Source of the DNA: Symbiodinium natans
Lineage: Eukaryota; Sar; Dinophyceae; Suessiales; Symbiodiniaceae
Assembly (NCBI GenBank): GCA_905221605.1
Contig: CAJNDS010002252.1
Coordinates: forward strand, 483,680-547,679
Length of the DNA: 64,000 nt
Reading direction: 5' to 3'
The notes beneath the pieces were generated by a model. It was not told the DNA's origin. It saw only the letters and a list, made by a program, of their open reading frames with translations, and made no database searches. Positions 1-11,559 of the stretch are shown piece after piece. The position numbers and the translations under genes are program-made. Within the stretch, counting starts at the first letter, position 1. Each line of letters opens with the position of its first letter.

Positions 1-45
1 AGTACTTACCAGCATCGTCACCACAGCCACCGCCATCACCAACAA

Positions 46-52
46 CATCATC

Positions 53-84
<32 letters not shown>

Positions 85-120
85 CATCATCGTCATCGTC
101 ATCATCATCATCATCATCAT
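46..120. repeat. (CAT)n trinucleotide microsatellite
   Basis: CAT units with a few CAC and CGT interruptions. Confidence 0.95.
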
Positions 121-170
121 GTCTCACGACCAACGTGTGCAAGATAGTAGCCCTCATGATCAAAGAGGTA

Positions 171-764
171 CTAGGGCCCAGAGTAGGCCCTTATTCCCTT
201 TCTTTGGGGTGTAGGCTCCCTCAGAATCCCCTTTAATGTTGGACTCGCTTTAGTGCGTAGGGCCCCCCCCCCCCCCACCAAACAATTTTGGGGTTTTCGG
301 GGATCCTTAATAATCTGGGACGGGGGCTGGGTGTAGGGCGGCTAGGGGTCGAGGGTTGAGGGGAAGCCTTGAAGCTTGAGGGTCTAAGCTTTCCAGGCTT
401 TGTAGCTCCACGGTCGCCGGGGCTCCGCATTAATGCGGACCACCGAAACAACTTGCTAAAGCGAATCAGGGCCGCTCGTGGGCTACTCCCTTGGAAAATT
501 GTTTGGGGGCCTGTTTCGTAATGAAATTTTGCAAGGAATTTAAATAAGGCTGGACACCAAAAAAATCCGGAGTTTCTTATTCAAAATTTGTTTTTAGTTT
601 TTGGCTCCCCGGACAACATCGCATAATTGTGAACCCCCTAAACAATGGGGGGTCCTGTATGAGCCGAGCGGAAAATCGCATAATAGTGGTCCCATCTACT
701 AAAGCCAGTCCAACATTACAACAAAAAGGGTACCCTTGTTATTCCTGTTTACTCGTGGGTCTAG
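171..764. mobile_element. Family M2 palindromic element split by a nested element
   Basis: The left half (171-233: CCAGAGTAGGCCCTTATTCC to AATCCCCTTT) and right half (719-764: ACAAAAAGGGTACCC to ACTCGTGGGTCTAG) are the two ends of the M2 element found intact at 18244 and 62316. A separate element at 234-718 sits between them. Confidence 0.8.
234..718. mobile_element. Nested DNA element with about 20-bp terminal inverted repeats
   Basis: The ends are TAATGTTGGACTCGCTTTAG and the inverse of CTAAAGCCAGTCCAACATTA, 19 of 20 matching. The 485-bp body has no long coding frame, so it is non-autonomous. It includes a poly-C run and two diverged copies of AAAATCGCATAATAGTGGT near 620 and 672. It is inserted at the centre of an M2 element, with TA possibly duplicated. 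Confidence 0.82.
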
Positions 765-2473
765 AGTATTAGCATCAACTCCGCAGCAGCCTCGCGCCGC
801 CAGCACCTTACAGCCGGCTGGAGCCGTAAGAGTTGACTTCAAAGCAAACCCGGCAAACCCCACAAACATCACATTCCAAGAAGCTTAGTACTAAGCCCTC
901 ATTAAACCTACTAAACCCTAATAGCCCTGACAACCCTAGTTAGGTTCCCCCGCAGCAATTCCTAAACTTAAACCCCGCACCCGAAAGCCCGACGCATGCT
1001 TTTATCAATCGGACCGCTGTTTCAAGTTTTTCGAGCTCCTGCCCAAAAAGAAGAGCGCCGACCAAGGGGTACAAGAGAGCTCAGATCTTTGGTTCCTCAC
1101 ATGGTTTAGGGATACTTGGCGGTAAGTAGGGTTTAGAAGTATCGTCTAGCTACCGCACTCCCTACGTATAACTACCACACACCCTAGGTACAGCTCCCCT
1201 AAACCCTTAATCCTTAACCCTAAACCCGAACTACCCATGAACCTCCAAGTAGTGGTTGAAGACCCGGTTCGGTTTGCGGCTGAATAGCCCCCACGGGAAT
1301 CAGTCCTAAATCTTACACAGCCCTAAACCCTAAACCCTAAACCCGTAACAACTTTCGAGTGTAGGGTTCGGGTTCGGGGGTTGAGGTCAGGGTTTGAGGT
1401 TGATTTATGCTGTTGCTGGGCAGGCGACGAGGCACACAACTTGAAACCTGAGTTGTAGGTTTAGGGTTTAGGGTTTAGGGTTTAGGGTTGAGGGTCATTC
1501 TGGGCTCTTGCCTCGATGGTCCTTCAGGAATCTGGGAACTTGTCCGATATCCCCCCTACATGACCCCTAAACCCTAAACCCTAAACCCTAAACCCTAAAC
1601 CATCCCTAAACCCTAAACCATCCCTAAACCCTAAACCCTAAACCCTAAACCCTAAACCCTTTTTTTCGGAATTTTTTTGAGGGCACCTACTTTCCGAATT
1701 CCTTGCTCAGAACCCGTGATTCTCTCGCAGCGCGAAAGGCCCTAAGAGTTGAGATCAAGCCTCACAGAAATGGCTCGCCCTAAACCCTAAACCCTAAACC
1801 CTAAACCCTAAACCCTAAACGCCAAAATTGAGGGCTCGGAGTCAGCTTCTAAGAGCCCCGCACTCAACCCTCACACGTGATTCTTCAGGGTCGGGGGGTT
1901 GCGGGGGTTCCTAGAAGCGCGACACCAGGAACCGCACCTTACATTTTTTTTGAGCAAGCCACCTGGGTTTAGGGTTTAGGGTTTAGGGTTTAGGGTTTCG
2001 GGTTTAGGGTTTAGGGTTTAGGGTTTAGGGCTGCCTAGGGCTGAACAGGATCTAGCAGGGGTTGAGGGTTTTACCCCATAGTGGTAGGTCTTTTGGGACA
2101 TGGGCAACTTCACCCTTGCATGGGTTAAAGAGGAGGATGGGTCATTTGCAGGCCTAGCCCACCTTCTAAGCCGGGGGCTTAGGGTTTGGGGTTTTGGGTT
2201 CAGGGCTTAGGGGTTTAGGGCTTAAGAGCTTAAGGGCTTCAGGGCTCAAGGGCTTTTAAGGGCTCAAGAGCTTAAGAGCTTAAGGGCTTCTAAAACCCCC
2301 CCTTGAGAGTCGGCTCCCTCCCTGGGTCGGGCATCCTCAGCTGAGCATACCAGCTGGTGGCATGGGGCCGGAGGCCCACAATGCCCTGGACGCTCCCAGG
2401 CGCACAATCACGTGCCGCCCCCCCCAATCTGCTCCTCACATCTGGCTTACTGTGCAGGAACGTTTGAGGCTTC
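765..2473. repeat. Gene-free stretch with telomere-type arrays
   Basis: It contains CCCTAAA arrays at 1322-1350, 1565-1660 and 1779-1821, TTTAGGG arrays at 1460-1490 and 1966-2030, and degenerate derivatives. A solo M3 end lies at 1229-1252. Short unique spacers remain; one near 766-832 (I-N-S-A-A-A-S-R-R) is faintly PPR-like. Confidence 0.8.
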
Positions 2474-2660
2474 TGCATGGATATATATATATATATACAC
2501 ATATACATATATATATATATATATTCTGATATGATATGGCATGATACAACATCATCTCACGACATAAATGAAGAAATAAATAAATAAATAAATATATGTA
2601 TATATGTCTGTACATATTATGAATTTATTTATCGATAAATATATAAATATGTAGCAGTGC
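2474..2660. repeat. AT-rich microsatellite cluster
   Basis: (AT)n with interruptions, then AAAT tetranucleotide repeats around 2576-2600. Confidence 0.85.
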
Positions 2661-2766
2661 TGCCGTATTGAGGTCGCTTAATTCCAGTTCCTGAACAGGA
2701 GCCCAGCCTTTATAATTCGCAAGGAAGTTTCCATTTTTTGGAATGCCCTTCAGCCAGCACATGTAT

Positions 2767-2847
2767 CCCTAAACCCTAAACCCTAAACCCTAAACCCTAA
2801 ACCCTAAACCCTAAACCCTAAACCCTAAACCCTAAACCCTAAACCCT
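2767..2847 (-). repeat. (CCCTAAA)n interstitial telomere-type array
   Basis: About 11 perfect head-to-tail 7-mers, in C-rich orientation on the + strand. Confidence 0.95.
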
Positions 2848-3128
2848 TTCAAGTCGCACGTAGGGGCACCGGGGTGGCCCTCACAAAGTCCCCCAGACCT
2901 CGCTTCCGGTTGACACCCTGAAAGGACTTGTGTGTGTTTTTAGGGCTTAGGGCTTAGGGCTTAGGGTTTAGAGTTTGGGTTTTGGGGTAGCCCTAAACCC
3001 GAAACCTCAAACAGGGATGATCTTGCTGAGAACTAGCCATCTAGGGTCACGTTCAGGGTTGGGGATGTCAGGTTCCTATTGTAAGGTTCAGGGCATAGGG
3101 TTTAGCGTCTCCTTCCCGAAGGCCCTAG

Positions 3129-3231
3129 GATGCCCAGTAGTTATTCCCTTTTTGGGGGGTTTATGTTCCCTTATAAACCCCTTTAAGCAAAAAAGGGCAC
3201 CCTTTTTAATCCTAGGTTACTGGGCAACCTA
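3129..3231. mobile_element. M2 palindromic element
   Basis: The ends TGCCCAGTAGTTATT and the inverse of GGTTACTGGGCA flank the family core AAAAAGGGCACCC. Confidence 0.75.
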
Positions 3232-5053
3232 GGGCCCCTTTTGTTCTAAAAGGGATCCCAGTATTCAACTTACCTATTCGGTCGCAGGCTCGGGTCTTCT
3301 AGGTAGCTTTAAGGCGTTTTTGGGGGGGATCCCTCTACCCCTTTAAGGGTTTCAGAAGTTAAAACTCTTCCCCTAAAGCCTAAGCCGTCTAAACCCTAAT
3401 ACTTAGGGTCACGGTGCAGGTCCTGGGAGGCCACCCTGGGAAATCTCAACCTCTGCCCTGAGATCTGATTCCACCTGACGAGAAGTTTCGCATCTGCCCT
3501 TCGCCGCCAACAGCGGCAGCGTGGCAGTAGCCCGCAAAAGTGGGGGTCGTGGGAGAGATTTGAGGGCTTACAGGGTTTCGGCTTTATAAGGGTTTAGGAA
3601 TTAGGGTTTAGGGTTTAGGGTTCAGTGATCAGGGCCCTTCTTCATCTTCATTCCCTCGGCCTTCACAGATGCCAGGTTTAGACATGACCTGGCAGCAGCT
3701 TCAACAGTTTGCGGTGGCGGCTGCACTAAGATGCAGTCTTTCTCCAGACATCCCTAAACCCTAAACCCTAAACCCTAAACGCTAAACGCTAAACGCTAAA
3801 CCCCCCAATCAGAATCTGGCGCTTCGTCCGTGTAAAGACTTGGGACGCCAGCGTCGGCCCTCAGAGACCCTATCTGATTGGCGCCGACCGCAACAAAAAG
3901 CCGGGACCATCTGGGAACATCCCGAAACCCCCCTAAACCCTAAACCCTAAACCTTAAACCCTAAACTGGACCTTAAACACTATGCCACCCACACAATCAA
4001 CCCGAAGGGCGAACGCCTCGAACCTTGAAACTCCAAACCCGAAACGAGGATTCCCAGCTTAGGGTTTAGGGTTTAGGGTTTAGGGTTTAGGGTTTAGGGT
4101 TTAGGGTTTAGGGTTTAGGGTTTAGGGTTTAGGGTTTAGGGTTTAGGGTTTAGGGTTTAGGGTTTAGGGTTTAGGGTTTAGGGGGGGTTTAGTTTCTGTG
4201 TTGAGAAGGCCACTCCAACCCTAAACCCTGCACCCCTTTCGTTCCAAGGTTGCTGGGTAACCCTTATAGATCTTGAAATTCCAAACCTCAAACAAGTGCA
4301 GGTCTGTTGGCGGGCTTTTGGGCTGTTTTTGGCATATAGGGCTTAGGGATTAGGGTTATAGACCTAAACCTCAAACCCCAAACCCCAAACCCGAAGCCCT
4401 AAACCCCAAACCCCAAACCCCAAACCCCAAACCCCAAACCCCAAACCCCAAACCCCCAAACCCTAAGCCCCTAACCCTAAATCCCTGGATGTTGGGGTCT
4501 CTAGGATCCACAGTAGCTCCTTAGTACTTACCACGTTACGGGATTCTATGACCCCCTCCCCCGCCCCATATCGGGGAGTTCAGGGTGGCTCTTGCTGGTT
4601 CTTAGCCTAAGGAATCAGGCATGTTAGAGTTTAGGGTTTAGGGTTTAGGTTTTTCCCTAAACCCTAAACCCTAAACCCTAAACCCCAAACACTAAACCCT
4701 AAACCCCAAACCCTAAACCCTAAACCCTAAACCCTTACGACTGCCAATGCAAAGCTGCAAGTTGGGTACGTGCCCCCATCGTCGGCTGGCCTGTCTCCTC
4801 AAGCTCTCAGGCCCCCAACAACCAACGCAAGAGGACTTGAGCTTGGAGGGTTCAGGGTTCAGGGTTTAGGGTTTAGGGTTTAGAGATCAGGGTTCAGGGT
4901 TCAGGGTTTGGGGTTTAGGGGGAGATTTTCCCGATGGCATTCCTCTCCGACCGCGCAGAAATCCTGAGCCACAGCCCGAGTTGCATAGGGCTGGGAGGAG
5001 TTCAGGCTTATCTAGGAGTTGGGCAGTTCTAAAAAAAAACCGGTACCCCGAAT
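3232..5053. repeat. Gene-free stretch with telomere-type arrays
   Basis: TTTAGGG array of about 17 units at 4061-4182; CCCCAAA variant at 4378-4460; a TTTAGGG-to-CCCTAAA convergence at 4630-4735. The unique spacer 3660-3750 has a protein-like + frame (M-T-W-Q-Q-L-Q-Q-F) that I could not link to anything. Confidence 0.8.
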
Positions 5054-5148
5054 TGAACTTTGGGATCCTTAGCCTTTTTGGCCTTACTGGGCTTCTGAAG
5101 AAGGCAGCTAAAATCTAATGTTTAGCTACCCTCCTAAGTGCAGCCAAG
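5054..5148. mobile_element. M7 element
   Basis: Shares GATCCTTAGCCTTTTTGG, GAAGGCAGCTAAAA and TAGCTACCCTCCTAAGTGCA with copies at 13014 and 17474. Confidence 0.8.
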
Positions 5149-5199
5149 CATAGCCCCTATAGACTCTAAACCCTAAACCCCCAAAATACTATACTCCTT

Positions 5200-5310
5200 C
5201 ATATGGGTGGTTGTCAAAATTCTGATCCCTTTTGGGGTACCCTAAATAGTAGGTGCCGTATTATAATAGGGATCCAAAAAGGGACCATAATTTTGACAAC
5301 CACCCATATT
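5200..5310. repeat. Hairpin-forming inverted repeat
   Basis: The arm ATATGGGTGGTTGTCAAAAT at 5201-5220 is repeated inverted at 5288-5309, with the match continuing imperfectly through CCCTTTTTGG. Total arm about 40 bp, MITE-like; no second copy recognised in the window. Confidence 0.85.
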
Positions 5311-7045
5311 ATATATTATAGGAACTCCCAAGATAGGTGTAGGTACTCCCGTTTGGGAGGCACCCATGTCAGTGGGCTTAGGCGCAATCTGGTGAACTCC
5401 ACAATCCCCGGGGCGTCTGCACTGGAATGAGCTCCAAAAACTTTGGGTTTAGGGTTTAGGGCTAGGGTTTAGGGTTTAGGGTTTAGGGCTAGGGCTAAGA
5501 GTCTCAGCCTAGGGTTTCGGGTTGAACCCAAGAAGTTTCGAGTTGATCGAGGCAAACCCAAACCCTGAACCATAGACCGGAAACCCTAACAACCGCCTGA
5601 TAGAGCTTCTTTGGGTTTAGGGTTTAGGGTTTAGGGTTTAGGGTTTAGGGTTTAGGGTTTAGGGTTTAGGGTTTAGGGCTTTGGGAATGCGTTGGAGCTT
5701 TTGCAAGTTCCTCTCTCATCAGTGCCCGTGAAATTGCAAGGTAGGGTCCACGGTTCATGCTAACCGGGACTTGTCCCCGCAGCAGATTACCCTAAAGCCT
5801 ACGAGAGCAGTATCTTGGGTGTTTTTAAAGGGCTATATACGGGGAATGTATATTGGGGGAATATAGGGCGTTGACAGTTGAGAGCCTCGAGAACTGGGAG
5901 AATGTTCAGGAACGAAATGGGTCTTCCCAGACTGGGGGTGCCCGCTGATATACCCTGTACTAGCAAAAAACCCTAGTTATCGAAAGGAACCCCCTCAAGA
6001 GATAACAACCTTTAGATTCGCGAACTTTTTGTTGGGTACTTGACACTGGGATTTCGTGTTTAGGGTTTGTGTTCTACAAGGAAAGCAGAGCATCTGGAAA
6101 ACATCTGAACTCAGGTGACTTTGTGCGTTTCCCCCTGCATTTGGGTGCTGGGTCTCGGAGACACAATGTTCGTAACATCAACCACCCTGTGGAGGGGACC
6201 GAACCCCGAGTTCTGAGCATTTTCGAGAATGCCATCGACCGCCCGGGTTTAGGGTTTAGGGTTTAGGGTTTAGGGCTTAGGGCTTAGGGCTCAGGGCTTA
6301 GGGTAAGCGACCTCGCATTGAGCAGGCCAAACTCTTTGTGCGCGCTTTCATGCGCGATCGACCACCCTCGCAATGCTTCCGTGGGCTTTTGGGTAGTAAA
6401 CCCTCGTGGTGTTTGGGGGATGACTTCTGAGCCATTTAGGTACTTTTCGAACCGTAGGAACAGTTTGAAGCTTTCTTGCACAATTGCCAGTTTGAAAGAT
6501 AGAGCCTTTGATGCTTCCAGAGTTCATAACTGTTCGATTCCTGCTTTTTTTTTTTTGGGGGGGGGGTCCTCTTAATCTTAAAACTTGAAGATCTGACAGA
6601 ACTTCAAAGCTAGCAGGGGCATCGGAGCCTCTCGTTCAGTGCCAGCGTTGAAACATTTCGGAAAGTTTAAACCCCTTCGCCCTAAACCCTAAACCCTAAA
6701 CCCTAAACCCAGGTTTATCAAGTCTTAGAAGGTGAAATAAAGAACGGCAGTTTCGAAAGTCTCAAAGCACTCAAAGCTCCGAAGCTTCTTCAGCACCAAC
6801 ACAGACTGAAGGACCGACGTGGGTAAACCGCTTTTGGGGGGGCTCTTGCGAAGGTTGGGTTTAGGGTTTGGGGTTTGGGGTTTGGGGTTTGGAGTTTGGG
6901 GTTTGGGGTTCAGGGTTTGGGGTTTGGGGTTTGGGGTTTGGGGTTTTGGGTTGGGGTTTGGGGTTTGGGGTTTGAAACCGAGCATGGGGAGCTTTACAAG
7001 CTCCAGACTTCAATATGCTTAGACTGGCTTGGAGCTGCTGTAACG
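5311..7045. repeat. Gene-free stretch with telomere-type arrays
   Basis: TTTAGGG arrays at 5440-5490, 5612-5679 and 6246-6302, CCCTAAA at 6680-6710, and a TTTGGGG variant array at 6860-6975. The spacer 6300-6540 is unique with no recognised product. Confidence 0.75.
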
Positions 7046-7076
7046 AGGACCCAGAACTAGCCCTTATTCCCTTTTT
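7046..7076. mobile_element. M2 left half truncated at telomere-type sequence
   Basis: ACCCAGAACTAGCCCTTATTCC runs straight into TTTAGGG-like sequence, with the right half missing nearby. Confidence 0.55.
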
Positions 7077-7135
7077 GTTTAGGGTTTATGGTTCAGGGTG
7101 TAATGATTCGGGTTTAGGGTTGAGGGTTTAGTGCT

Positions 7136-7236
7136 AGGACCCAGAGTAATTCCCTTCTTTTAGGGTTTAGGTTCCCTAATCGGCTTCTGCAACCCAAAAA
7201 GGGCAGAGTTTTGATTCCCAGGATACTCTTGGGTCG
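7136..7236. mobile_element. M2 palindromic element
   Basis: Complete copy with ends GGACCCAGAGTAATTCCC and GGATACTCTTGGGTC. Confidence 0.78.
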
Positions 7237-7443
7237 GGGAATTTGATGAAATGAATGATCCCCCATGCGCCCCAAACTCATGTTTTGGGACTTCGGGCTG
7301 TGGGCTCGGGGCATGATTCTCCAACCTGCTATTTGCCCAAACTCGGGTTCTTCAGGAAAGAGTCGTAGCCGGAAAGCAAGGCTATGGACGAGCACCGGAC
7401 GTGGCTGTCAAGGTTGGAGCTTGGCCGGGGTGCCAGCAGATCA

Positions 7444-7604
7444 GGGTTTAGGGTTTAGGGTTTAGGGTTTAGGGTTTAGGGTTTAGGGTTTAGGGTTTAG
7501 GGTTTAGGGTTTAGGATAGAAGGTTAGGGTTTAGGTTTTAGGGTTTAGGGTTTAGGGTTTAGGGTTTAAGGTTTAGGGTATAGGGTATAGGGTATAAGGT
7601 TTAA
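7444..7604 (+). repeat. (TTTAGGG)n array, degenerate at its 3' end
   Basis: About 10 perfect units, then variants ending in TATAGGG. Confidence 0.93.
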
Positions 7605-8026
7605 GGTCTCAGGCCTTTATAGTGTTCGCGTTAGGATAACGTTTGGGTATCTTTGGGTTTGGTGGTTTTCGGGTCTTGGTCCTCAAGAGCTAGTGGTACA
7701 GACTCCTGAGTAAAAGTTTTCTGCTTTTGTAGAGTCATATTTCTGACCATAGGTTTTAGGCTTTACGGTTTTAGGGTTTGGGGCATGCCGCAGTGTTGGG
7801 CTTACGTGTTGAATGGGTTTAGGGTTTAGGGTTTATGGTTTAGGGTTTAGGGTTTGGGGTTTGGGGTTTAGGGTTTAGGGTTTTTCTTCCGTTTGGGGTT
7901 TTTCTTCGGTTTGGGGCTGCCTCATGGCAGCCACGAGCCTGCGGAGTTCTGACCTACACATGGAGGCTTTTCTGGGTACTTTATGAGTCTTTGGGTTTTA
8001 GGGTTTGGGGTTCAGGGTTTAGGGTT

Positions 8027-8249
8027 GAGGTTCATGGGTACTTTATGAGTAGGGTTCTAAGTACCCTAAACTTGGTTTGAAGTATAGTGATTACCCTCAT
8101 AACTTGGGATGTTCCCCCTTATCCGAAAATTCCGTAACTGGGATTATAGTACCCCCCCCCCCCCCCATCATGATCCCTCTTATGGTTAGTATAAGGAGGA
8201 ACACCCCCAACTTACAACCCTACTTGTAGTTACCCATGAACCTCCTGGT
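8027..8249. mobile_element. M3 element carrying a nested M1 element
   Basis: The outer ends GAGGTTCATGGGTACTTTAT and the inverse of GTAGTTACCCATGAACCTCC pair over about 35 bp. An M1 element at 8105-8209 lies between them. Confidence 0.8.
8105..8209. mobile_element. M1 palindromic element (nested)
   Basis: Starts GGGATGTTCCCCCTTAT and ends with a diverged inverse (AGGAGGAACACCCC). The middle has the family text GGGATTATAGTACCCC. Confidence 0.82.
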
Positions 8250-9717
8250 GGAACCCCACACCCCTGAACCTCACGCCAGACACCCCGAAAGCCCTAAACC
8301 CTAAACGCTAAACCCTCTGGTTAGAAATAAAACTCTACAAGAGCTTAGCCTCCGATTCAGCTTCCTTGCCAATCCACGAAGCCTAGCATTTCTGGTCTGG
8401 GATGGTTTAGAATTTAGGGTTTAGGGCTTGGGGTTCAGGTTTTGGGGGTTGCTCTCAGGGCTTGAGGTTGGGGAATAGGGTCTAGGGTTTAGGGTTTCGG
8501 ATTGGACCCGAAACCCTAAACCCTAAACCCCAAACCACTTAATCAGGGTTTATTGTTTGGGACTCGGACGTTGGCAGAACCTCAGAACCCTGTCTCAAAA
8601 ACTAAACCTTATACACTAACCCCAAACTCAATCCCATCAGCCATGAGGTCATGCTTTTGCTTCTGCGGCAGCCCCTCCGTCGACGTGAGGTGCGCCGGGG
8701 TGGTAGGGGCTCTTGCCGGCCCTAAACCCTAAACCCTGAACCCTCAACCCTCAACCCTAAACCCTAAACCCATTGAATGGCCTAAGCGCGGGGGGACCTG
8801 AGTTCCAGTCCCCATGTTTTGCGGTAAACAATCTTTAGCCTTGTTCGGCTCAGCAAAAGGGACCGAAAAGGGATGGTCCAGGGTTTAGGGTTTCGGGCTT
8901 CTGGCTTCGGGTTTAATTAGGGTTTGGGGATGAGAGTTGTTCTAAAGTACTCCCCTTCTACATGTTCCTGCTTTGGGGCACAAAGTTGCGCACGCTTTAG
9001 GGTTTAGGGTTTAGGGCTTAGGGGTCTCTATGTATTTAAGCCCTTCTTGGGTACCGCAGCTTCTTACGAAGTGCTCGTGCGTTTGCGGAAGTCAAAGCTC
9101 CTGGGCCCTAAGCTCCTTTACTCCTAACTGGGTGGGTTTGGAACCCTTTTAGGGTTTAGGGTTTTAGGGTCTCGGGGTTGATCTGGAACACGTTTTCGGG
9201 TCACGATTAGAAGGCGGCCCCTAATATATACGGTATCCAAAAGGGACCAGCCCACCCATCTAAGAGGGTTTAGGGTTAGGGTGAAGGGCAAAGTGTAGAC
9301 AGAGATACTTGGGATCAAACATAGTGGACGCCTAAGCCCTAAACCCTAAAGCCCTAAGCTCTAAAACTCTGAAACCTAACGCCCTAAAACCTTAAACCTT
9401 GAACCTTAAACCCTAAACCCTAAACCCTCAACCCTCAACCCTCAACCCTAAACCCTAAACCCGAACACTCAGGGCAGACTACGTCCTGGCGGAAATCCCG
9501 AGGCGAAGCGGGAAACTGATCTGAGGATCTTTTCCGGGTGAGGGCTTCAAGGAGTCATTCTGAACCCCTGAGCCCCACAGTGTTCAAGGGTTAGGGTTTG
9601 GGGTTTAGGATTTAGGGTTTAGGGTTTAGGGTTTAGAGTTTAGGGTGTATGCGGCAATTTGCAAAAAAAGCCTTACAGGCATGATCACAATGTTAGTGCG
9701 ACTTAACCGCCTGCGTC
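8250..9717. repeat. Gene-free stretch with short telomere-type arrays
   Basis: Short CCCTAAA (8720-8770, 9405-9460) and TTTAGGG (8880, 9000, 9590-9645) tracts with unique spacers of 60-150 bp. No protein recognised. Confidence 0.7.
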
Positions 9718-10277
9718 GTGAGTCATCAGGCCTGTCAGGAAAGTAAACATGGGAACAGGGCAACCGCTCGCCAGGCCCGGCGTCAGAAAAAAACGAACGA
9801 GAACGACAAGAAGAGGAAGAAGAAGAAGAAGAATAAGAAGAAGAAGACGCGGGCAGACCTGAAAAAGGCAGAAAAGGAGGGCACGGCGGAGGCCCGGTGC
9901 TGTGTGGTGGCTTTTAAGTTTACACGAACAGCATCCGGCTGCCGGCCATGTCAGGCGAAGGCAAAAGCCCAGGACAAGCTCAAAGCCATCCGGAGCAAAG
10001 ACCAGGACAGAAAAGCCAAATACAGACTCAAGCAGCAGAAGAAGGCCGCCACGGCCAAGGCGAGAGAAGAGGCCAGAGGAATTTGTAGGCTTGATGCGCA
10101 GATAGCATCACGAGAGCAGTCGCCTGGACTGCACTGCGTCAAGAGATGGAGGCCCTGGCGAAGCGCCCCATACTCGAGGAGGCTCTGCAAAGACAGAAAG
10201 GACTCGGGTTAGGTCCGAGCAGCGCTGCCCAGGAGCTGGACTATGTCATGGCGCTGGAAGAGCAGGAGCAGGCGTGA
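9718..10277 (+). pseudogene. Lysine-rich coding remnant, frame-shifted
   Basis: From 9718 to 10212 one + frame without ATG encodes a highly basic stretch (a run of about 15 Lys) and then a Lys/Arg/Ala-rich helical stretch (K-A-K-Y-R-L-K-Q-Q-K-K). From 10095 to 10277 a second + frame looks more protein-like: Q-E-M-E-A-L-A-K-R-P-I-L-E-E-A-L and ends E-E-Q-E-Q-A-stop. The likeliest reading is one coiled-coil protein fragment broken by a frameshift, or two exons whose junction I cannot place. It is the only long stretch in the first 17 kb that does not look like repeat. No family is recognised. Confidence 0.4.
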
Positions 10278-11226
10278 CAGAGTAAGGCTAGTTCTTATAT
10301 TGGGCGGTAGCAAGTGCTCCGCCAAGAAGAGTCCGACCTCCCATCCACCGACTCCGACAAGGCCTAGAGAGGATGTGTGCGTATGGTGAGAGTGACGTGC
10401 ATGAATCACAGTCGCTGGTAGACCTGCCCGGGGCCACCGAGGATGGCGCCGCCTACTGGTGCCTTAGCCTCGGAAAAACAACTCGTTCACAGGCAGGGGG
10501 CAAGGACCTCGGCGCCGCGCAGGCAATGTGACTCAAGGAATTGTATACGGCTTGGATCCCAAAAAAGTTTCGACCGAAACATTGGGGTGGGGGGGGGTTG
10601 GGGGGGTTGTGGCGGGGGGTCGGGGGGGTTGTGGCGGGGGGTCGGGGGTGGATGACTTGACGTGAGAAAGCGCTTTTGGCCAATGTACTCAAACTCGGCT
10701 TGTCAGCTGTTTAGACAAATAATATGGGAATTTCAGCGTGATACCACATACAATTTCTATTTGCTTTGTCCTGATGATTTGGGGTTTAGGGTTGAGGGTT
10801 TAGGGTTTGGGGTTTGGGGTTTTTGAGGAGGGCTTGGTTCTTGGCTCAAGCAAGCTCCTCTGCATCGAAGTGCCGATGTCAGGAAGCCAATCTACAGAAG
10901 TAGCCCTAAACCCTAAACCCTAAACCCTAAGCCCTAAGCCCTAACCCATAAACCCTAAACCCTAACAATCCAGGTTTCCGACGTATTGGGCTCCGAGGTT
11001 TTTTTAGTTTCCCAGCACCCCCAAAGATGGGCGCGTGACAATGAAATGGCCGGTTTACACTAAGCCCTCAGGCCTAAACCCCAAACCCCAAACTAAACCC
11101 TAAACCCCCAAAACCTACTTTGGCGTTTAGGCAGGGTCTTGGGTCTAGGGCCTTGATGTCACGTAGCGTTGACAGTTGCCACTGAGGCCACCTGCAAATC
11201 CTGCCCCCCAACCTCCGAAACCCTTG
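10278..11226. other. Gene-free stretch
   Basis: Unique sequence to 10580, a G-rich tract (GGGGGGTTGTGGCG repeats) at 10584-10650, then short telomere-type arrays at 10780-10825 and 10905-10965. Confidence 0.6.
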
Positions 11227-11328
11227 TTTGGGATGTTCCCCCTTAAACTAGCAGTCAGTAATTGGGATTATTGTAGGGGGTATTATAATCCCGATTGAGG
11301 ATTGTTCGTACAAGGGGGAACATCCCAT
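11227..11328. mobile_element. M1 palindromic element
   Basis: TTGGGATGTTCCCCCTTA at one end and AAGGGGGAACATCCCA at the other, near-perfect inverted repeats of about 17 bp. Confidence 0.88.
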
Positions 11329-11559
11329 CCCTTTGTATAAAACACATATTGATATTCGGAGGGACCCTTGCAGGATTCGAGGTTGTGGTTGAGCGCCCTG
11401 GGCCCCTCAGAGCCCGGTTTAGGGTTTCGGGGGTCCCTTTGCCACTTTAGGTGCGAGTCTCTCATCCTTCAAGAGGAGGAAAGCAGGAAACACCCAGCCC
11501 CTGATCACCCTACACCCTGAATCCAATACCGCCCTTGCCCCGAGTCTCAGCACTGACAT

